Assembly (NCBI GenBank): GCA_002344055.1
Contig: DDTH01000007.1
Coordinates: 29,131-93,130, forward strand
Direction of reading: 5' to 3'
Length of the DNA stretch: 64,000 bases
Source: Sphingomonadales bacterium UBA2369
GTDB lineage: Bacteria > Pseudomonadota > Alphaproteobacteria > Sphingomonadales > Sphingomonadaceae
Made by a program: the position numbers and the translations under genes. The stretch's first letter is position 1, and every line of letters begins with the position of its first letter. The notes beneath the pieces were generated by a model. It worked only from the letters and a program-made list of their open reading frames with translations, was not told the DNA's origin and ran no database searches. Positions 32,868 through 41,493 of this stretch are shown here, piece after piece.

Positions 32868-33568
32868 CGCGTGGCAAACCGGTCGACGATGCGGTGGAAG
32901 GCCGGGTCGCGCTTCCGGCGCAAAATGTCGATCGCGGTGCGGCCGTCCGCATCCGGAATGTCGCCGCGCGCGCCGTAGCGCGCCAGCATCTCGAAGTGCC
33001 GGGCCTCGCTGCCCTTCTTGAGCATCAGGTGGAGCGCCGTCTGCCCCTTGCCGTTGTGCGCGTCCGGGTCCGCGCCATGCTTCAGCAATTCCTCGGCGGG
33101 GCCAAACTTGCTCCAGGCGATGGCGCCAAGGAACGGCGTCTCGCCAGGCGTGCTGTCGTCATCCACTTTCGCACCATGCGCGATCAGCAGGCGGATGGCG
33201 GCGCGATCCTCGTTCCAGACCGCCGCGAACAGGCAATAATCAGGCGTGGAGCCGAGCTTCAGCAGATGTTCGGCCAGCGCGAGATTCTGCCCGTGCGAGA
33301 CGGCATGCCAGAGCGGCGTCGCCTGCCAGCGCCCCTCGGTAAAGGCCGGGTCGCTCAGTCCCAGTCCGCGCGCCAGCAGCAGATCGGCCATGCTTATGCT
33401 GTCCGCAGCGGTCCGCCCGTCCGCCAGCGTCCGCATCGCCGCGAGGTGCAGCCAGTTGCGCCCGCGTTCGTCGCGAACATCGAGCAACTCGCGCTTTGCA
33501 TCCAGCAGCGCCGCCACCTCCCCGATGCGAAAATCGCGCACCAGTTCGCGGAGGCGGGTCTTGGACAT
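32864..33568 (-). CDS. Ankyrin repeat protein
   Basis: The 234-residue soluble protein contains several degenerate ankyrin repeats, best seen at DERGRNWLHLAAMRTLADG and, near the C-terminus, HNGKGQTALHLMLKKGSEA and DADGRTAIDILRRKRDP. A family member of this kind usually mediates protein contacts. It starts right after the thiG stop on the same strand, with five bases between, so it may ride on the thiS-thiG transcript. Confidence 0.78.
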   Translation of the reverse strand: MSKTRLRELVRDFRIGEVAALLDAKRELLDVRDERGRNWLHLAAMRTLADGRTAADSISMADLLLARGLGLSDPAFTEGRWQATPLWHAVSHGQNLALAEHLLKLGSTPDYCLFAAVWNEDRAAIRLLIAHGAKVDDDSTPGETPFLGAIAWSKFGPAEELLKHGADPDAHNGKGQTALHLMLKKGSEARHFEMLARYGARGDIPDADGRTAIDILRRKRDPAFHRIVDRFATR

Positions 33569-33573
33569 CGCCG

Positions 33574-34359
33574 TCAGATCAGCCCGGCCAGCGGGCTTGA
33601 GGGGTCGGCATAACGCCTTTGCCCCATCCGCCCGGCCCGGTAGGCCAGCCGCCCGCTCTCGACCGCCAGCCGCATGGCCCGCGCCATCCGGATCGGATCC
33701 TTCGCTTCGGCAATGGCAGTGTTCATCAGCACGCCGTCGCAGCCCAATTCCATCGCCACAGCCGCGTCGCTCGCCGTGCCGACGCCCGCATCGACCAACA
33801 CCGGCACGCCGGCGCCTTCGACAATCAGCCGGACGGTAACGCGATTCTGGATGCCGAGGCCGGAGCCGATCGGCGCACCCAGCGGCATGATCGCCACCGC
33901 GCCGGCTTCCTCGAGCTGCTTCGCGGCGATCGGATCGTCGACGCAATAGACCATCGGCTTGAAGCCCTCGCGGACCAGCACCTCGGTCGCCTTCAGCGTT
34001 TCGCGCATGTCGGGATAGAGCGTCTTCGCCTCACCCAGCACCTCCAGCTTCACCAGCTCCCAGCCCCCCGCCTCGCGCGCCAGCCGCAGCGTGCGGATCG
34101 CGCTTTCGGCGTCGAAGCAGCCGGCGGTGTTGGGCAGATAAGTGTAGCGCTTCGGATCGATATAGTCGGTCAGCAGCGGCTGGCCCGGATCGGTCACATT
34201 CACCCGCCGCACCGCAACTGTGACGATTTCGGCCCCCGACGCCTCCACCGCGGCGGCGTTCTGCGCGAAATCCTTGTATTTTCCGGTGCCGACAATCAGC
34301 CGCGAGGTGAAGGTGCGGCCCGCGACGGTCCATGTATCTGAAGATTCAACTTGGCTCAT
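33574..34359 (-). CDS. thiG: Thiazole synthase ThiG
   Basis: The 261-residue TIM-barrel enzyme makes the thiazole phosphate of thiamine from DXP, dehydroglycine and ThiS thiocarboxylate. The Schiff-base lysine is K104 in ELVKLEVLGE, and the phosphate-binding AGVGTASDAA is present. Start is ATG 34359 (MSQVESSD) with GGGAGAG upstream. A longer in-frame reading would run into the palindromic repeat between thiS and thiG and yield the false peptide HPGLDPGS. ThiS is the upstream neighbour. Confidence 0.95.
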   Translation of the reverse strand: MSQVESSDTWTVAGRTFTSRLIVGTGKYKDFAQNAAAVEASGAEIVTVAVRRVNVTDPGQPLLTDYIDPKRYTYLPNTAGCFDAESAIRTLRLAREAGGWELVKLEVLGEAKTLYPDMRETLKATEVLVREGFKPMVYCVDDPIAAKQLEEAGAVAIMPLGAPIGSGLGIQNRVTVRLIVEGAGVPVLVDAGVGTASDAAVAMELGCDGVLMNTAIAEAKDPIRMARAMRLAVESGRLAYRAGRMGQRRYADPSSPLAGLI

Positions 34360-34375
34360 TCGCTCTCCCAAACTC

Positions 34376-34460
34376 GTCATGCCGGACTTGATCCGGCATC
34401 CACCTGCCTTTCGGCGGCCGGTCAAGAAGAAGGTGGACCCCGGATCAAGTCCGGGGTGAC
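34376..34460. repeat. Dispersed palindromic repeat between thiS and thiG
   Basis: Two 30-base halves (34376-34405 and 34431-34460) are inverted copies with four differences. Each half is itself a hairpin: ATGCCGGA-CTTGA-TCCGGCAT on the left and CCCCGGA-TCAAG-TCCGGGG on the right. The changes are compensatory within each half. This motif gives false HPGLDPGS-like peptides when translated and is known as a repeat in alphaproteobacterial genomes. Confidence 0.85.
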
Positions 34461-34472
34461 AAGGAGAGTGGG

Positions 34473-34691
34473 TCAACCACCGCCGACGAAGGTGACAATC
34501 TCATAATCGTCGCCATCCTCGACCATCACCTCCGCCAGCGTCGAGCGTGGGACGATCTCCAGATTGCGCTCCACCGCCACTTTCTCCGGCGCCAGGCCCA
34601 GTTCGGCGACCAGCTCCGCGATGCTCGTCCCGCCCGCCACCCGCCGGTGCTGGCCGTTCACTGTGACCGAAAGTGTCCCGTCCGCGCTCAT
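34473..34691 (-). CDS. thiS: Sulfur carrier protein ThiS
   Basis: The 72-residue ubiquitin-like protein ends in VTFVGGG, providing the C-terminal Gly-Gly that is adenylated and thiocarboxylated to donate sulfur to ThiG. The N-terminal beta-grasp (LSVTVNGQHRRVAGGTSIAEL) fits. It is cotranscribed with thiG across the intervening repeat. No thiamine-pyrophosphate riboswitch motif is seen in the 53 bases upstream. Confidence 0.92.
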   Translation of the reverse strand: MSADGTLSVTVNGQHRRVAGGTSIAELVAELGLAPEKVAVERNLEIVPRSTLAEVMVEDGDDYEIVTFVGGG

Positions 34692-34744
34692 CTCTTCGCC
34701 TTCAATTGCCGCTGCCCCTTTTTGGCCATATAGGACCGCCCGCG

Positions 34745-35185
34745 ATGGCGACCGCCTCCCTCATCTACGTCCTGAACGGCCCCAATCTCAACCTGCTCGG
34801 CACGCGCGAGCCGGAGATTTATGGCGCCGACTCGCTGGACGATATCGCCGCCCGCCTGACCGATCAGGCGGAGGACCTGGGCGTGGAGCTGGATTTCCGC
34901 CAGTCCAATCACGAAGGGCATTTGATCGACTGGCTGCACGAAGCGCAGGCGCAGGGGGCAAAGGCCGTACTGCTGAATGCGGGCGGCCTCAGCCACACCT
35001 CCGTCGCTCTGCACGATGCGGTGAAGGGCATCACCACGCCGGTGATCGAGGTCCATCTTTCCAATCCGCAGGCGCGCGAGGACTTCCGGCAGGTCAGCCT
35101 GACCGGCCGCGCCGCCATGGGTTCAATCTGCGGCTTCGGCGCGCTCGGCTATGCGCTGGCGCTGGACGCGGCCGCACGTCTCTGA
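34745..35185 (+). CDS. aroQ: Type II 3-dehydroquinate dehydratase
   Basis: The 146-residue dodecameric enzyme converts 3-dehydroquinate to 3-dehydroshikimate in the shikimate pathway. The signature LNGPNLNLLGTREPEIYG carries the catalytic Arg21 and Tyr26; SNHEG and VIEVHLSNPQAREDFR follow with the active-site His. It is divergent from thiS and heads the run to accB-accC, a common pairing in alphaproteobacteria. Confidence 0.95.
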   Translation: MATASLIYVLNGPNLNLLGTREPEIYGADSLDDIAARLTDQAEDLGVELDFRQSNHEGHLIDWLHEAQAQGAKAVLLNAGGLSHTSVALHDAVKGITTPVIEVHLSNPQAREDFRQVSLTGRAAMGSICGFGALGYALALDAAARL

Positions 35186-35198
35186 CAGGGGAATGTGA

Positions 35199-35681
35199 AT
35201 GAGCGACGATAACGGTTCCGAGGGAGCCATGCGCGTCGACACCGACATGGTGAAGACGCTTGCCCAGTTGCTGAGCGAAAACGATCTCAGCGAAATCGAA
35301 GTCGAGGACGGCGATCGCCGGATCTCGGTGAAGCGCAAGATTCAGGCGGCAGCGGCGGCCGCGCCCGCCTTCATGGCGGCGCCCGCGCCTGCGCCCGTTG
35401 CAGCGGCGGCGCCGGCCGCGGCGGCCGCGCCCGCGGAAGGCCCGGCGGCGGGGTCCGTGCCCTCGCCGATGGTCGGCACCGTCTACCTCTCGGCCGAGCC
35501 GGGATCGAAGGCGTTCGTCAGCGTCGGCGACCGGGTTTCCGAAGGCGACACGATCGTGATCATCGAGGCGATGAAGGTGATGAACCAGATCGCCGCGCCG
35601 CGATCCGGCACCGTCACCGCCATCCTCGTCCAGAATGCCGAGCCGGTCGAATATGGCCAGCCGCTCGTGGTGATCGCCTAG
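35199..35681 (+). CDS. accB: Biotin carboxyl carrier protein of acetyl-CoA carboxylase
   Basis: The 160-residue protein has an N-terminal helical region, a long flexible Ala/Pro linker (about residues 48-88) and the C-terminal biotinyl domain. The biotinylated Lys126 is in the canonical EAMKVMNQ. It carries the carboxyl group between AccC and the transferase subunits in fatty acid synthesis. It starts 13 bases after aroQ and is followed by accC with three bases between. Confidence 0.96.
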   Translation: MSDDNGSEGAMRVDTDMVKTLAQLLSENDLSEIEVEDGDRRISVKRKIQAAAAAAPAFMAAPAPAPVAAAAPAAAAAPAEGPAAGSVPSPMVGTVYLSAEPGSKAFVSVGDRVSEGDTIVIIEAMKVMNQIAAPRSGTVTAILVQNAEPVEYGQPLVVIA

Positions 35682-35684
35682 ATC

Positions 35685-37040
35685 ATGCCGGACATCGGCA
35701 AGATATTGATCGCCAATCGCGGCGAGATCGCGCTGCGCATCCACCGCGCGGCGCATGAAATGGGCATCAAGACGGTCGCGGTCCATTCCACCGCCGATGC
35801 CGACGCGATGCATGTGCGCCTCGCGGACGAAGCGGTCTGCATCGGCCCGCCGAGCGCGACCGATTCGTACCTCAACATCCCAGCGATCATCTCGGCCGCC
35901 GAAATCTCGAACGCCGACGCGATCCACCCCGGCTACGGCTTCCTCAGCGAGAATGCGAATTTCGCGGAGATCGTCGAGGCGCATAACCTGATCTGGATCG
36001 GGCCGAAGCCCGAGCATATCGTCACGATGGGCGACAAGGTGGAGGCGAAGCGCACCGCCGGCGCGCTCGGCCTGCCGCTCGTTCCCGGCTCCGACGGCGC
36101 CATCGAGGATGTGGCGGAGGCGAAGCGCCTGGCCCGCGACATCGGCTATCCGGTGATCATCAAGGCGGCGTCGGGCGGCGGCGGCCGCGGCATGAAGGTG
36201 TGCGAGAGCGAGGACCAGCTCGAAACCCTGATGCAGCAGGCCGGATCGGAGGCGAAGGCCGCGTTCGGCGATGCCACCGTCTATCTCGAAAAATATCTCG
36301 GCAATCCGCGCCACATCGAATTCCAGGTGTTCGGCGACGGCAATGGCAATGGCATCCATCTGGGCGAGCGCGACTGCTCGCTGCAGCGCCGGCACCAGAA
36401 GGTGCTCGAAGAGGCCCCCTCCCCCGTCATCACGCCGGAGGAGCGCGCGCGCATGGGTGGGATCGTCGCCAAGGCGATGGCGGACATGGGCTATCGCGGC
36501 GCGGGAACGATCGAGTTCCTGTGGGAAAATGGCGAATTCTACTTCATCGAGATGAACACCCGGCTGCAGGTGGAGCATCCGATCACCGAGCAGATCACCG
36601 GCCTGGACCTCGTCCGCGAGCAGATCCGCGTCGCCGAGGGCAAGGGGCTGACGCTGCGCCAGGAAGACGTGCAATTGCGCGGCCATTCGATCGAAGTGCG
36701 CATCAATGCCGAGGACCCGCGCACCTTCGCCCCGTCGCCGGGGCGCGTCGGCCATTTCCATCAGCCGGGCGGGATGAACGTCCGCGTCGATAGCGGCCTT
36801 TACTCCGGCTATTCGATCCCGCCTTATTACGATTCGATGGTCGCCAAGCTGATCGTCACCGGCACCACCCGCGCCGGCGCGCTCCGCCGCCTCCGCCGGG
36901 CGCTGGAGGAATTCGTGATCGAGGGCGTGAAAACGACGATCCCGCTCCACCAGGCGATCATCCAGGACCCGGACTTCATCGACGGCAATTATACCATCAA
37001 ATGGCTCGAGGAGTGGCTCGCCAGACAGGACGCCGCATGA
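35685..37040 (+). CDS. accC: Acetyl-CoA carboxylase, biotin carboxylase subunit
   Basis: The 451-residue ATP-grasp enzyme carboxylates biotin on AccB. It has the N-terminal IANRGEIALRIHRAA, the glycine-rich loop AASGGGGRGMKV, and FIEMNTRLQVEHPITE near the active site. Length is the usual 445-455. Its stop overlaps the next ATG by four bases. With accB this is the standard accBC operon. Confidence 0.97.
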   Translation: MPDIGKILIANRGEIALRIHRAAHEMGIKTVAVHSTADADAMHVRLADEAVCIGPPSATDSYLNIPAIISAAEISNADAIHPGYGFLSENANFAEIVEAHNLIWIGPKPEHIVTMGDKVEAKRTAGALGLPLVPGSDGAIEDVAEAKRLARDIGYPVIIKAASGGGGRGMKVCESEDQLETLMQQAGSEAKAAFGDATVYLEKYLGNPRHIEFQVFGDGNGNGIHLGERDCSLQRRHQKVLEEAPSPVITPEERARMGGIVAKAMADMGYRGAGTIEFLWENGEFYFIEMNTRLQVEHPITEQITGLDLVREQIRVAEGKGLTLRQEDVQLRGHSIEVRINAEDPRTFAPSPGRVGHFHQPGGMNVRVDSGLYSGYSIPPYYDSMVAKLIVTGTTRAGALRRLRRALEEFVIEGVKTTIPLHQAIIQDPDFIDGNYTIKWLEEWLARQDAA

Positions 37041-37372
37041 AGGCGACCATCTGGCACAATCCGCGCTGCTCGAAATCGCGGGAGGCGCTGACGCTGCTGC
37101 AGGATGCGGGCGCGGATGTGGCCGTGTTCGAATATCTTAAGCAGCCGCTGTCGCCAGACGAGTTGAGGCGCATCCTGGCGAAGGCCGGGATCGCGCCGCG
37201 TCAGGTGCTGCGCGACAAGGAAACGGGCGCGGCCGCGCTGAAGGATGCGAGCGACGACCAGATCGTCGACGCGATGATGCTGGATCCGATCCTGATCGAA
37301 CGGCCGCTGGTGGAGACGCAGAAAGGCGCCGTTCTCGCCCGCCCGCCCGAATTGGTGCGCACCATCCTCTAG
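37037..37372 (+). CDS. ArsC/Spx family protein (arsenate-reductase-like)
   Basis: The 111-residue product has the thioredoxin-like ArsC fold with active-site Cys11 in HNPRCSKSREAL and the conserved Arg/Pro region IERPLVETQKGAVLARPPE. It is a glutaredoxin-dependent arsenate reductase homologue, but without an arsenic operon nearby and translationally coupled to accC, so a YffB/Spx-type or other redox role is possible. Confidence 0.8.
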   Translation: MKATIWHNPRCSKSREALTLLQDAGADVAVFEYLKQPLSPDELRRILAKAGIAPRQVLRDKETGAAALKDASDDQIVDAMMLDPILIERPLVETQKGAVLARPPELVRTIL

Positions 37373-37421
37373 GTCCCGCCCCGACCCCGATGGGCTGGAG
37401 CGGGACCTGAACGGCAAGCGC

Positions 37422-39032
37422 TCAGCCTACCGGCGTGACCGGCGGCGGCGCGGCGGCGGGCATTTCATAGCCCACTCCGGCATTCGGCCCGAGCGGGATG
37501 TCGAACGCGACCCAACCTACGGTCAGCACCAACCCGGCCAGCAGGATGCCGATCGAATAAGGCAGCATCAGCGCCACCAGACTGCCCAGCCCGAAGCTCT
37601 TCTGCCAGCGCTGGCAGAAGACCAGGATCAGCGGGAAATAGACCATCAAAGGCGTGATGATGTTCGTCGCGCCGTCGCCGACGCGATAGGCGGCGGTCGA
37701 CATTTCCGGGCTGATCCCGAGCAGCATGAGCATCGGTACCAGCACCGGCGCCAGCAATGCCCATTTGGCGCTGGCGGAGCCGATCAGCAGGTTGAGCGCC
37801 GCCGACAGCACCACGATCGACGCCAGCAGCAACGGTGCGGGCAGATCGAGTTGGCGCAGGAAGTCCGCGCCGCTGACGGCACTGATCAGGCCCAGATTCG
37901 ACCAGCCGAACATGGCGACGAAATGGGCCGCGGCGAAGGCGAGCACGAGGAAGTAGGACAGGTCGCTCATCGCGCCCGCCATCATCTTCACCACGTCCCG
38001 ATGACTCTTCACCGTCCCGGCCGCGCTGCCATATGCCCAGCCGGTCGCCAGGAAGAGCACGAAGAAGCCGCCGACGAGCGACCGGTAGAAGGGATTGAGC
38101 TGCGCCTCCGGCGGTGCGGTCTCGTCGATCAGTGGCGTTCCCGGCCCAAGCGTCATCACCAGCCACAGGCCGATGACGGCCAAAGCGGCGAGTCCGGCAC
38201 GGCGCAGGCCGCGGCGCTGCGCTTCGCCGACCTCGTCCTCGGCATTGGGCAAGGGCGCCTGTTCCTCCGGCCGGTAGACGCCGAGCCGTGGCTCGATCAT
38301 CCGGTCCGTGACGTACCAGATGACCGGCAGGAAGATGAACGTCATGCCGATCAGGAAGTACCAGTTGCCGGCAATGTTCGGCGTCCAGCCCTGCACGATC
38401 AGCTCGACGGAGGATTCGGTGATGCCGAAGAGAAGGGCGTCGAGCTGGCCGGGCAGCAGATTGGCGGAAAAGCCGCCGGAGACACCCGCGAAGGTCGCCG
38501 CGATGCCGGCGATCGGATGGCGCCCCGCCGCCGCATAGAGCACCCCGGCCAGCGGGATCAGCACGACATAGGCGGCGTCAGCAGCCAGATTGCCGATCAT
38601 GCCGACGAGCGCGACGATCGGAGTCAGGAGGAAGGTCGGTGCGCGACTGACGCCCTTGCGCATCGCCGAGGCGAACAGGCCGGACCGTTCGGCGACGCCC
38701 GCGCCCAGCATCACCACCAGCACATAGCCGAGCGGATGGAAGTGGGCGAAGGTCGTCGGCATTTCGACCCAGACACGCTGGATGTTGGCAGCGGACAACA
38801 GGCTCTCGGCCGCGATCACCCGCTGCGCGCCGGTGGCCTCGTCAATCTCGGTTGGATGGACAGCCGACCAGCCGAGCCACTGCGCCAGCACGCTCAGCGC
38901 GACCAGACCGGCGATCAGGTAGAAAAAGATGAAGATCGGATCGGGCAATTTGTTGCCGGCCCGTTCGATCGCGGCGAGAAATCCGCGCTTGGGAACGTCC
39001 GCTTCGTCGATGGCTGCACCCGATTCCGTCAC
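37422..39032 (-). CDS. AbgT family transporter
   Basis: The 536-residue protein with about 12-13 membrane helices is of the AbgT family. Typical segments are PDPIFIFFYLIAGLVALS near the N-terminus, LVVMLGAGVAERSGLF, and the helix-turn SASAKWALLAPVLVPMLML. Family members take up p-aminobenzoyl-glutamate or export sulfonamide/PABA-like compounds using the proton gradient. No amidohydrolase abgAB genes are adjacent, so an exporter or other role is equally likely. Confidence 0.9.
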   Translation of the reverse strand: MTESGAAIDEADVPKRGFLAAIERAGNKLPDPIFIFFYLIAGLVALSVLAQWLGWSAVHPTEIDEATGAQRVIAAESLLSAANIQRVWVEMPTTFAHFHPLGYVLVVMLGAGVAERSGLFASAMRKGVSRAPTFLLTPIVALVGMIGNLAADAAYVVLIPLAGVLYAAAGRHPIAGIAATFAGVSGGFSANLLPGQLDALLFGITESSVELIVQGWTPNIAGNWYFLIGMTFIFLPVIWYVTDRMIEPRLGVYRPEEQAPLPNAEDEVGEAQRRGLRRAGLAALAVIGLWLVMTLGPGTPLIDETAPPEAQLNPFYRSLVGGFFVLFLATGWAYGSAAGTVKSHRDVVKMMAGAMSDLSYFLVLAFAAAHFVAMFGWSNLGLISAVSGADFLRQLDLPAPLLLASIVVLSAALNLLIGSASAKWALLAPVLVPMLMLLGISPEMSTAAYRVGDGATNIITPLMVYFPLILVFCQRWQKSFGLGSLVALMLPYSIGILLAGLVLTVGWVAFDIPLGPNAGVGYEMPAAAPPPVTPVG

Positions 39033-39158
39033 CCGCTACTCCCGTTGCCGTTAACCCGTCGAGCCAACTGACACGGTCGGGCGGGTGCTTGTCCACCCCA
39101 AAAGCCGCTCCTCGCCTCGCCTCTTGCATGTCCGCCCGGCCTCGGCTTTTGCCGTGTC

Positions 39159-39953
39159 ATGCCCGCCATCGATCCCGACCTCCTGCTGCGCGGCTATGCG
39201 ATCGGCGTGTTCCCGATGTCGGACGGGCGCGATGCGCGCGACGTCTATTGGGTGGAACCGAAGCGGCGGGCGATCCTGCCGCTGGACGGCTTTCTGCTGT
39301 CGCGCTCGCTGCGGAAAAGTCTGCGCTCGGGCCGGTTCACAATCACCCGCGACCGCGCCTTTGCGGGCGTGGTGGCCTGCTGCGCGGAGCGCGGCGAGAC
39401 CTGGATCAATCCGGCGATCGAGCTGAGCTATGCGGACCTGCACGCCCGCGGCCACGCCCATTCGGTCGAGGTCTGGCAGGACGGTGTGCTCGTCGGCGGC
39501 CTCTACGGCGTCAGGCTCGGCGGTGCCTTTTTCGGCGAGAGCATGTTCTCGACCGCAACCGATGCGTCGAAGGTCGCGCTCGCGTGGCTCGTGGCACGGC
39601 TCCGGGTCGGCGGCTTCAGCCTGCTCGACTGCCAGTTCATGACGGACCATCTGCGCAGCCTGGGCGCGGTGGAGATCAGCCAGGCGGCCTATCTGGAGCT
39701 GTTGTCCGCGGCCCTGGACGGTCTGGACGGCGCGCTCTCATTGCCGGCCGCACGGCGCGGCGCCGCGGCGGGCGGCGATGGGGTCGCGGGCGCCGGCGTT
39801 TCGACTCTCGGCCGGGCGCCGGAACGCGGCGCGGCCGGTTCGGCGCCGGATTTCGAGCTGCTGGACGCGTTGCTCGAGGCGGATGGCGTGTCGGGCGATG
39901 CCGCCGCCGAATCCGGATGGGTCATCTCGCAACTCTTGACCCAGACATCGTAA
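39159..39953 (+). CDS. aat: Leucyl/phenylalanyl-tRNA-protein transferase
   Basis: Aat adds Leu or Phe to proteins with N-terminal Arg or Lys, marking them for ClpAP. The conserved core is here: LLLRGYAIGVFPMSD, YWVEPKRRAILPLDG, GGLYGVRLGGAFFGESMFS and LLDCQFMTDHLRSLGA. The 264-residue length exceeds the usual 230-240. After about residue 180 comes a low-complexity Gly/Ala stretch and a final WVISQLLTQTS. This whole tail is antisense to the DUF2155 gene over 265 bases. Confidence 0.92.
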   Translation: MPAIDPDLLLRGYAIGVFPMSDGRDARDVYWVEPKRRAILPLDGFLLSRSLRKSLRSGRFTITRDRAFAGVVACCAERGETWINPAIELSYADLHARGHAHSVEVWQDGVLVGGLYGVRLGGAFFGESMFSTATDASKVALAWLVARLRVGGFSLLDCQFMTDHLRSLGAVEISQAAYLELLSAALDGLDGALSLPAARRGAAAGGDGVAGAGVSTLGRAPERGAAGSAPDFELLDALLEADGVSGDAAAESGWVISQLLTQTS

Positions 39954-40372
39954 ATCGGGTGCTCGACCACGTTGAGCGACGGCGATTCTTTGTAGAGCCA
40001 GCCGGAGAAGATCCGGTTCACCTGGTTCTGGCCAACGACGATATCGACCTGCACGAAAGCACCGGTCAGCTGCTCAGGCTCCCACGGTGCGGTCGTTTCG
40101 CACGAACGCAGCCGGACGATGAGGTTGCCTTCCCGCACGGCCTCGCCCGGACGCATGGTCAGATCGCGCGAGCTGCCATTGCGCTTGTTCAGCAGGCCGA
40201 TGACCGCCGTCCGCTCTGCCACAGGCGTCGTGCCCTCGGGCAGATCGTCGGCGGAGGGGCGTACCGGCTCCGGATCGATCGAGATGTTGCTGGCATTGTT
40301 GGTCTCGCCCCCGCCGCATCCGGCGAGCGCCACGACGGCCAATGCCGACAGGGCCGTCTGCAGCGGTCTCAC
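39689..40372 (-). CDS. DUF2155 lipoprotein
   Basis: The 227-residue product has lipobox ALAGC (Cys19) and a DUF2155 core (TAVIGLLNKRNGSSRDLTM to HPIYDVWVKSCEMTHP) with two cysteines that may pair. After residue 150 the tail is Ser/Pro/Ala-rich and disordered-looking. The ATG overlaps the stop of the NDUFA12 gene. Its 3' 265 bases are antisense to aat, with both tails coding. Role unknown. Confidence 0.82.
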   Translation of the reverse strand: MRPLQTALSALAVVALAGCGGGETNNASNISIDPEPVRPSADDLPEGTTPVAERTAVIGLLNKRNGSSRDLTMRPGEAVREGNLIVRLRSCETTAPWEPEQLTGAFVQVDIVVGQNQVNRIFSGWLYKESPSLNVVEHPIYDVWVKSCEMTHPDSAAASPDTPSASSNASSSSKSGAEPAAPRSGARPRVETPAPATPSPPAAAPRRAAGNESAPSRPSRAADNSSR

Positions 40373-40755
40373 GCGGAGTCGGGCGTCCAGGCCTGATAAT
40401 CGCCGCTCGCCGCCGCGCGGCGGCCACCGCGCTCCAGCGATCCGGCGGGACGATAGGCCGCATTGGTGCCGGTCAGGTTCGGCAGCGGCTCGGCCAGGAA
40501 TTTGGGGGCGGGCGGCAGCGCCTCGTCCGGCACGTCGTCAATCTGCTTGTGCATCCAGGCGTACCAGTCCGGCGAGATGCGGCTCGCGTCATTCTGGCCG
40601 TTGTAGATGACGTAGCGGCGGTCGCCCTTCTTGCTCTGGTAATAGACATTACCCAGCGCATCGCGGCCCACCTCGCGGGCGCTGCCGCGAATGTGCATGC
40701 CGGCGCCGAAGGTCGCGCCTTCCCACCAGGTGAAGATCTTCTTGATGAAGCCCAT
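40369..40755 (-). CDS. NADH:ubiquinone oxidoreductase NDUFA12-family subunit
   Basis: The 128-residue protein matches the NDUFA12 (B17.2) family, a supernumerary complex I subunit that alphaproteobacteria share with mitochondria. The N-terminal TWWEGATFGAGMHIRGSARE and YWxWMHK-like DWYAWMHKQIDDVPDE are diagnostic. It is coupled to the DUF2155 gene by a 4-base overlap. The main nuo operon is not in this window. Confidence 0.92.
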   Translation of the reverse strand: MGFIKKIFTWWEGATFGAGMHIRGSAREVGRDALGNVYYQSKKGDRRYVIYNGQNDASRISPDWYAWMHKQIDDVPDEALPPAPKFLAEPLPNLTGTNAAYRPAGSLERGGRRAAASGDYQAWTPDSA

Positions 40756-40831
40756 AGCGGCACTGCGCCTAGCGCCGATGCGGGGCGGGTGGCAAGCGTC
40801 GAGCGGAGCGGAGACGCGTGTTCGAGGAGCC

Positions 40832-41416
40832 TTAGCGCCCCTCCACCTCCACCGCGAGCGGACCCTTGCGGCCGGGGGCGATGCGGGCGCGCAGGGGCTG
40901 GTCGGGGATGAGATCGGCCAGGCCGCCGCGACGGACGGTTTCCATATGGACGAAAATATCCTCGTCCTCATTCTCCTCGCGCACCAGAAAACCATAGCCG
41001 CGCAGGCGATTGAACCATTTCACCTTCACCGGTTCGAACGGCCCGGCCGACTCGAGCAGGGCCGCCGGATTGATCCGGTCGGACCTGTCGTCCTGCGCGC
41101 GGGCCAGTTCCGGCATCACCGCCTGGCTCAGGTCGATGCTCAGAATCTTGCGCGCCTGCAGCCCGCGTTCCTGGTCCGCGACCAGGCATTCGACGATCGC
41201 GCCTTCCGGCAGGCTGCGCCGGTCATGTTCCCGCAACACACTGAAATGGATCAGGATATCGCCCTGGATGTCGTCACTCACGACAAAGCCGAAGCCGCGG
41301 GTCGCGTCGAACCATTTGACCGTCCCGGTGGCACGAACGAGTCCCTCCTCGGCATCGGGCACAGCCTTGTCCCGGCCTGTCGCTTCGGCTTCAAACTGGT
41401 CGTCGTGCGACGTCAT
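40832..41416 (-). CDS. Protein with two cold-shock domains
   Basis: The 194-residue product has two cold-shock domains. The first, near residue 32, has TGTVKWFDATRGFGFVVSDD; the second, near residue 130, has VKVKWFNRLRGYGFLVREEN followed by DIFVHMETV. Both keep the aromatic RNA-binding residues (FGF/FVV and YGF). Double-CSD proteins are typical of alphaproteobacteria and bind single-stranded nucleic acid. The start at ATG 41416 is preferred over one seven codons upstream. It has an acidic N-terminal extension. Confidence 0.9.
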   Translation of the reverse strand: MTSHDDQFEAEATGRDKAVPDAEEGLVRATGTVKWFDATRGFGFVVSDDIQGDILIHFSVLREHDRRSLPEGAIVECLVADQERGLQARKILSIDLSQAVMPELARAQDDRSDRINPAALLESAGPFEPVKVKWFNRLRGYGFLVREENEDEDIFVHMETVRRGGLADLIPDQPLRARIAPGRKGPLAVEVEGR

Positions 41417-41493
41417 CAAGCACTCAATCCCGCACACCTCGGAAAATCCCGAGCCGATGGAGTATCACGGTTTCGACTTTTGTGAACATTCGT

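Noticed and set aside
34360..34476. Upstream extension of ThiG giving an HPGLDPGS peptide
   Set aside because: It is the translation of the palindromic repeat; the true start at 34359 has a ribosome site and matches the family N-terminus.
35094..36950. 618-codon minus-strand frame opposite accB-accC
   Set aside because: The accB and accC proteins are unmistakable on the plus strand; the opposite frame is low complexity.
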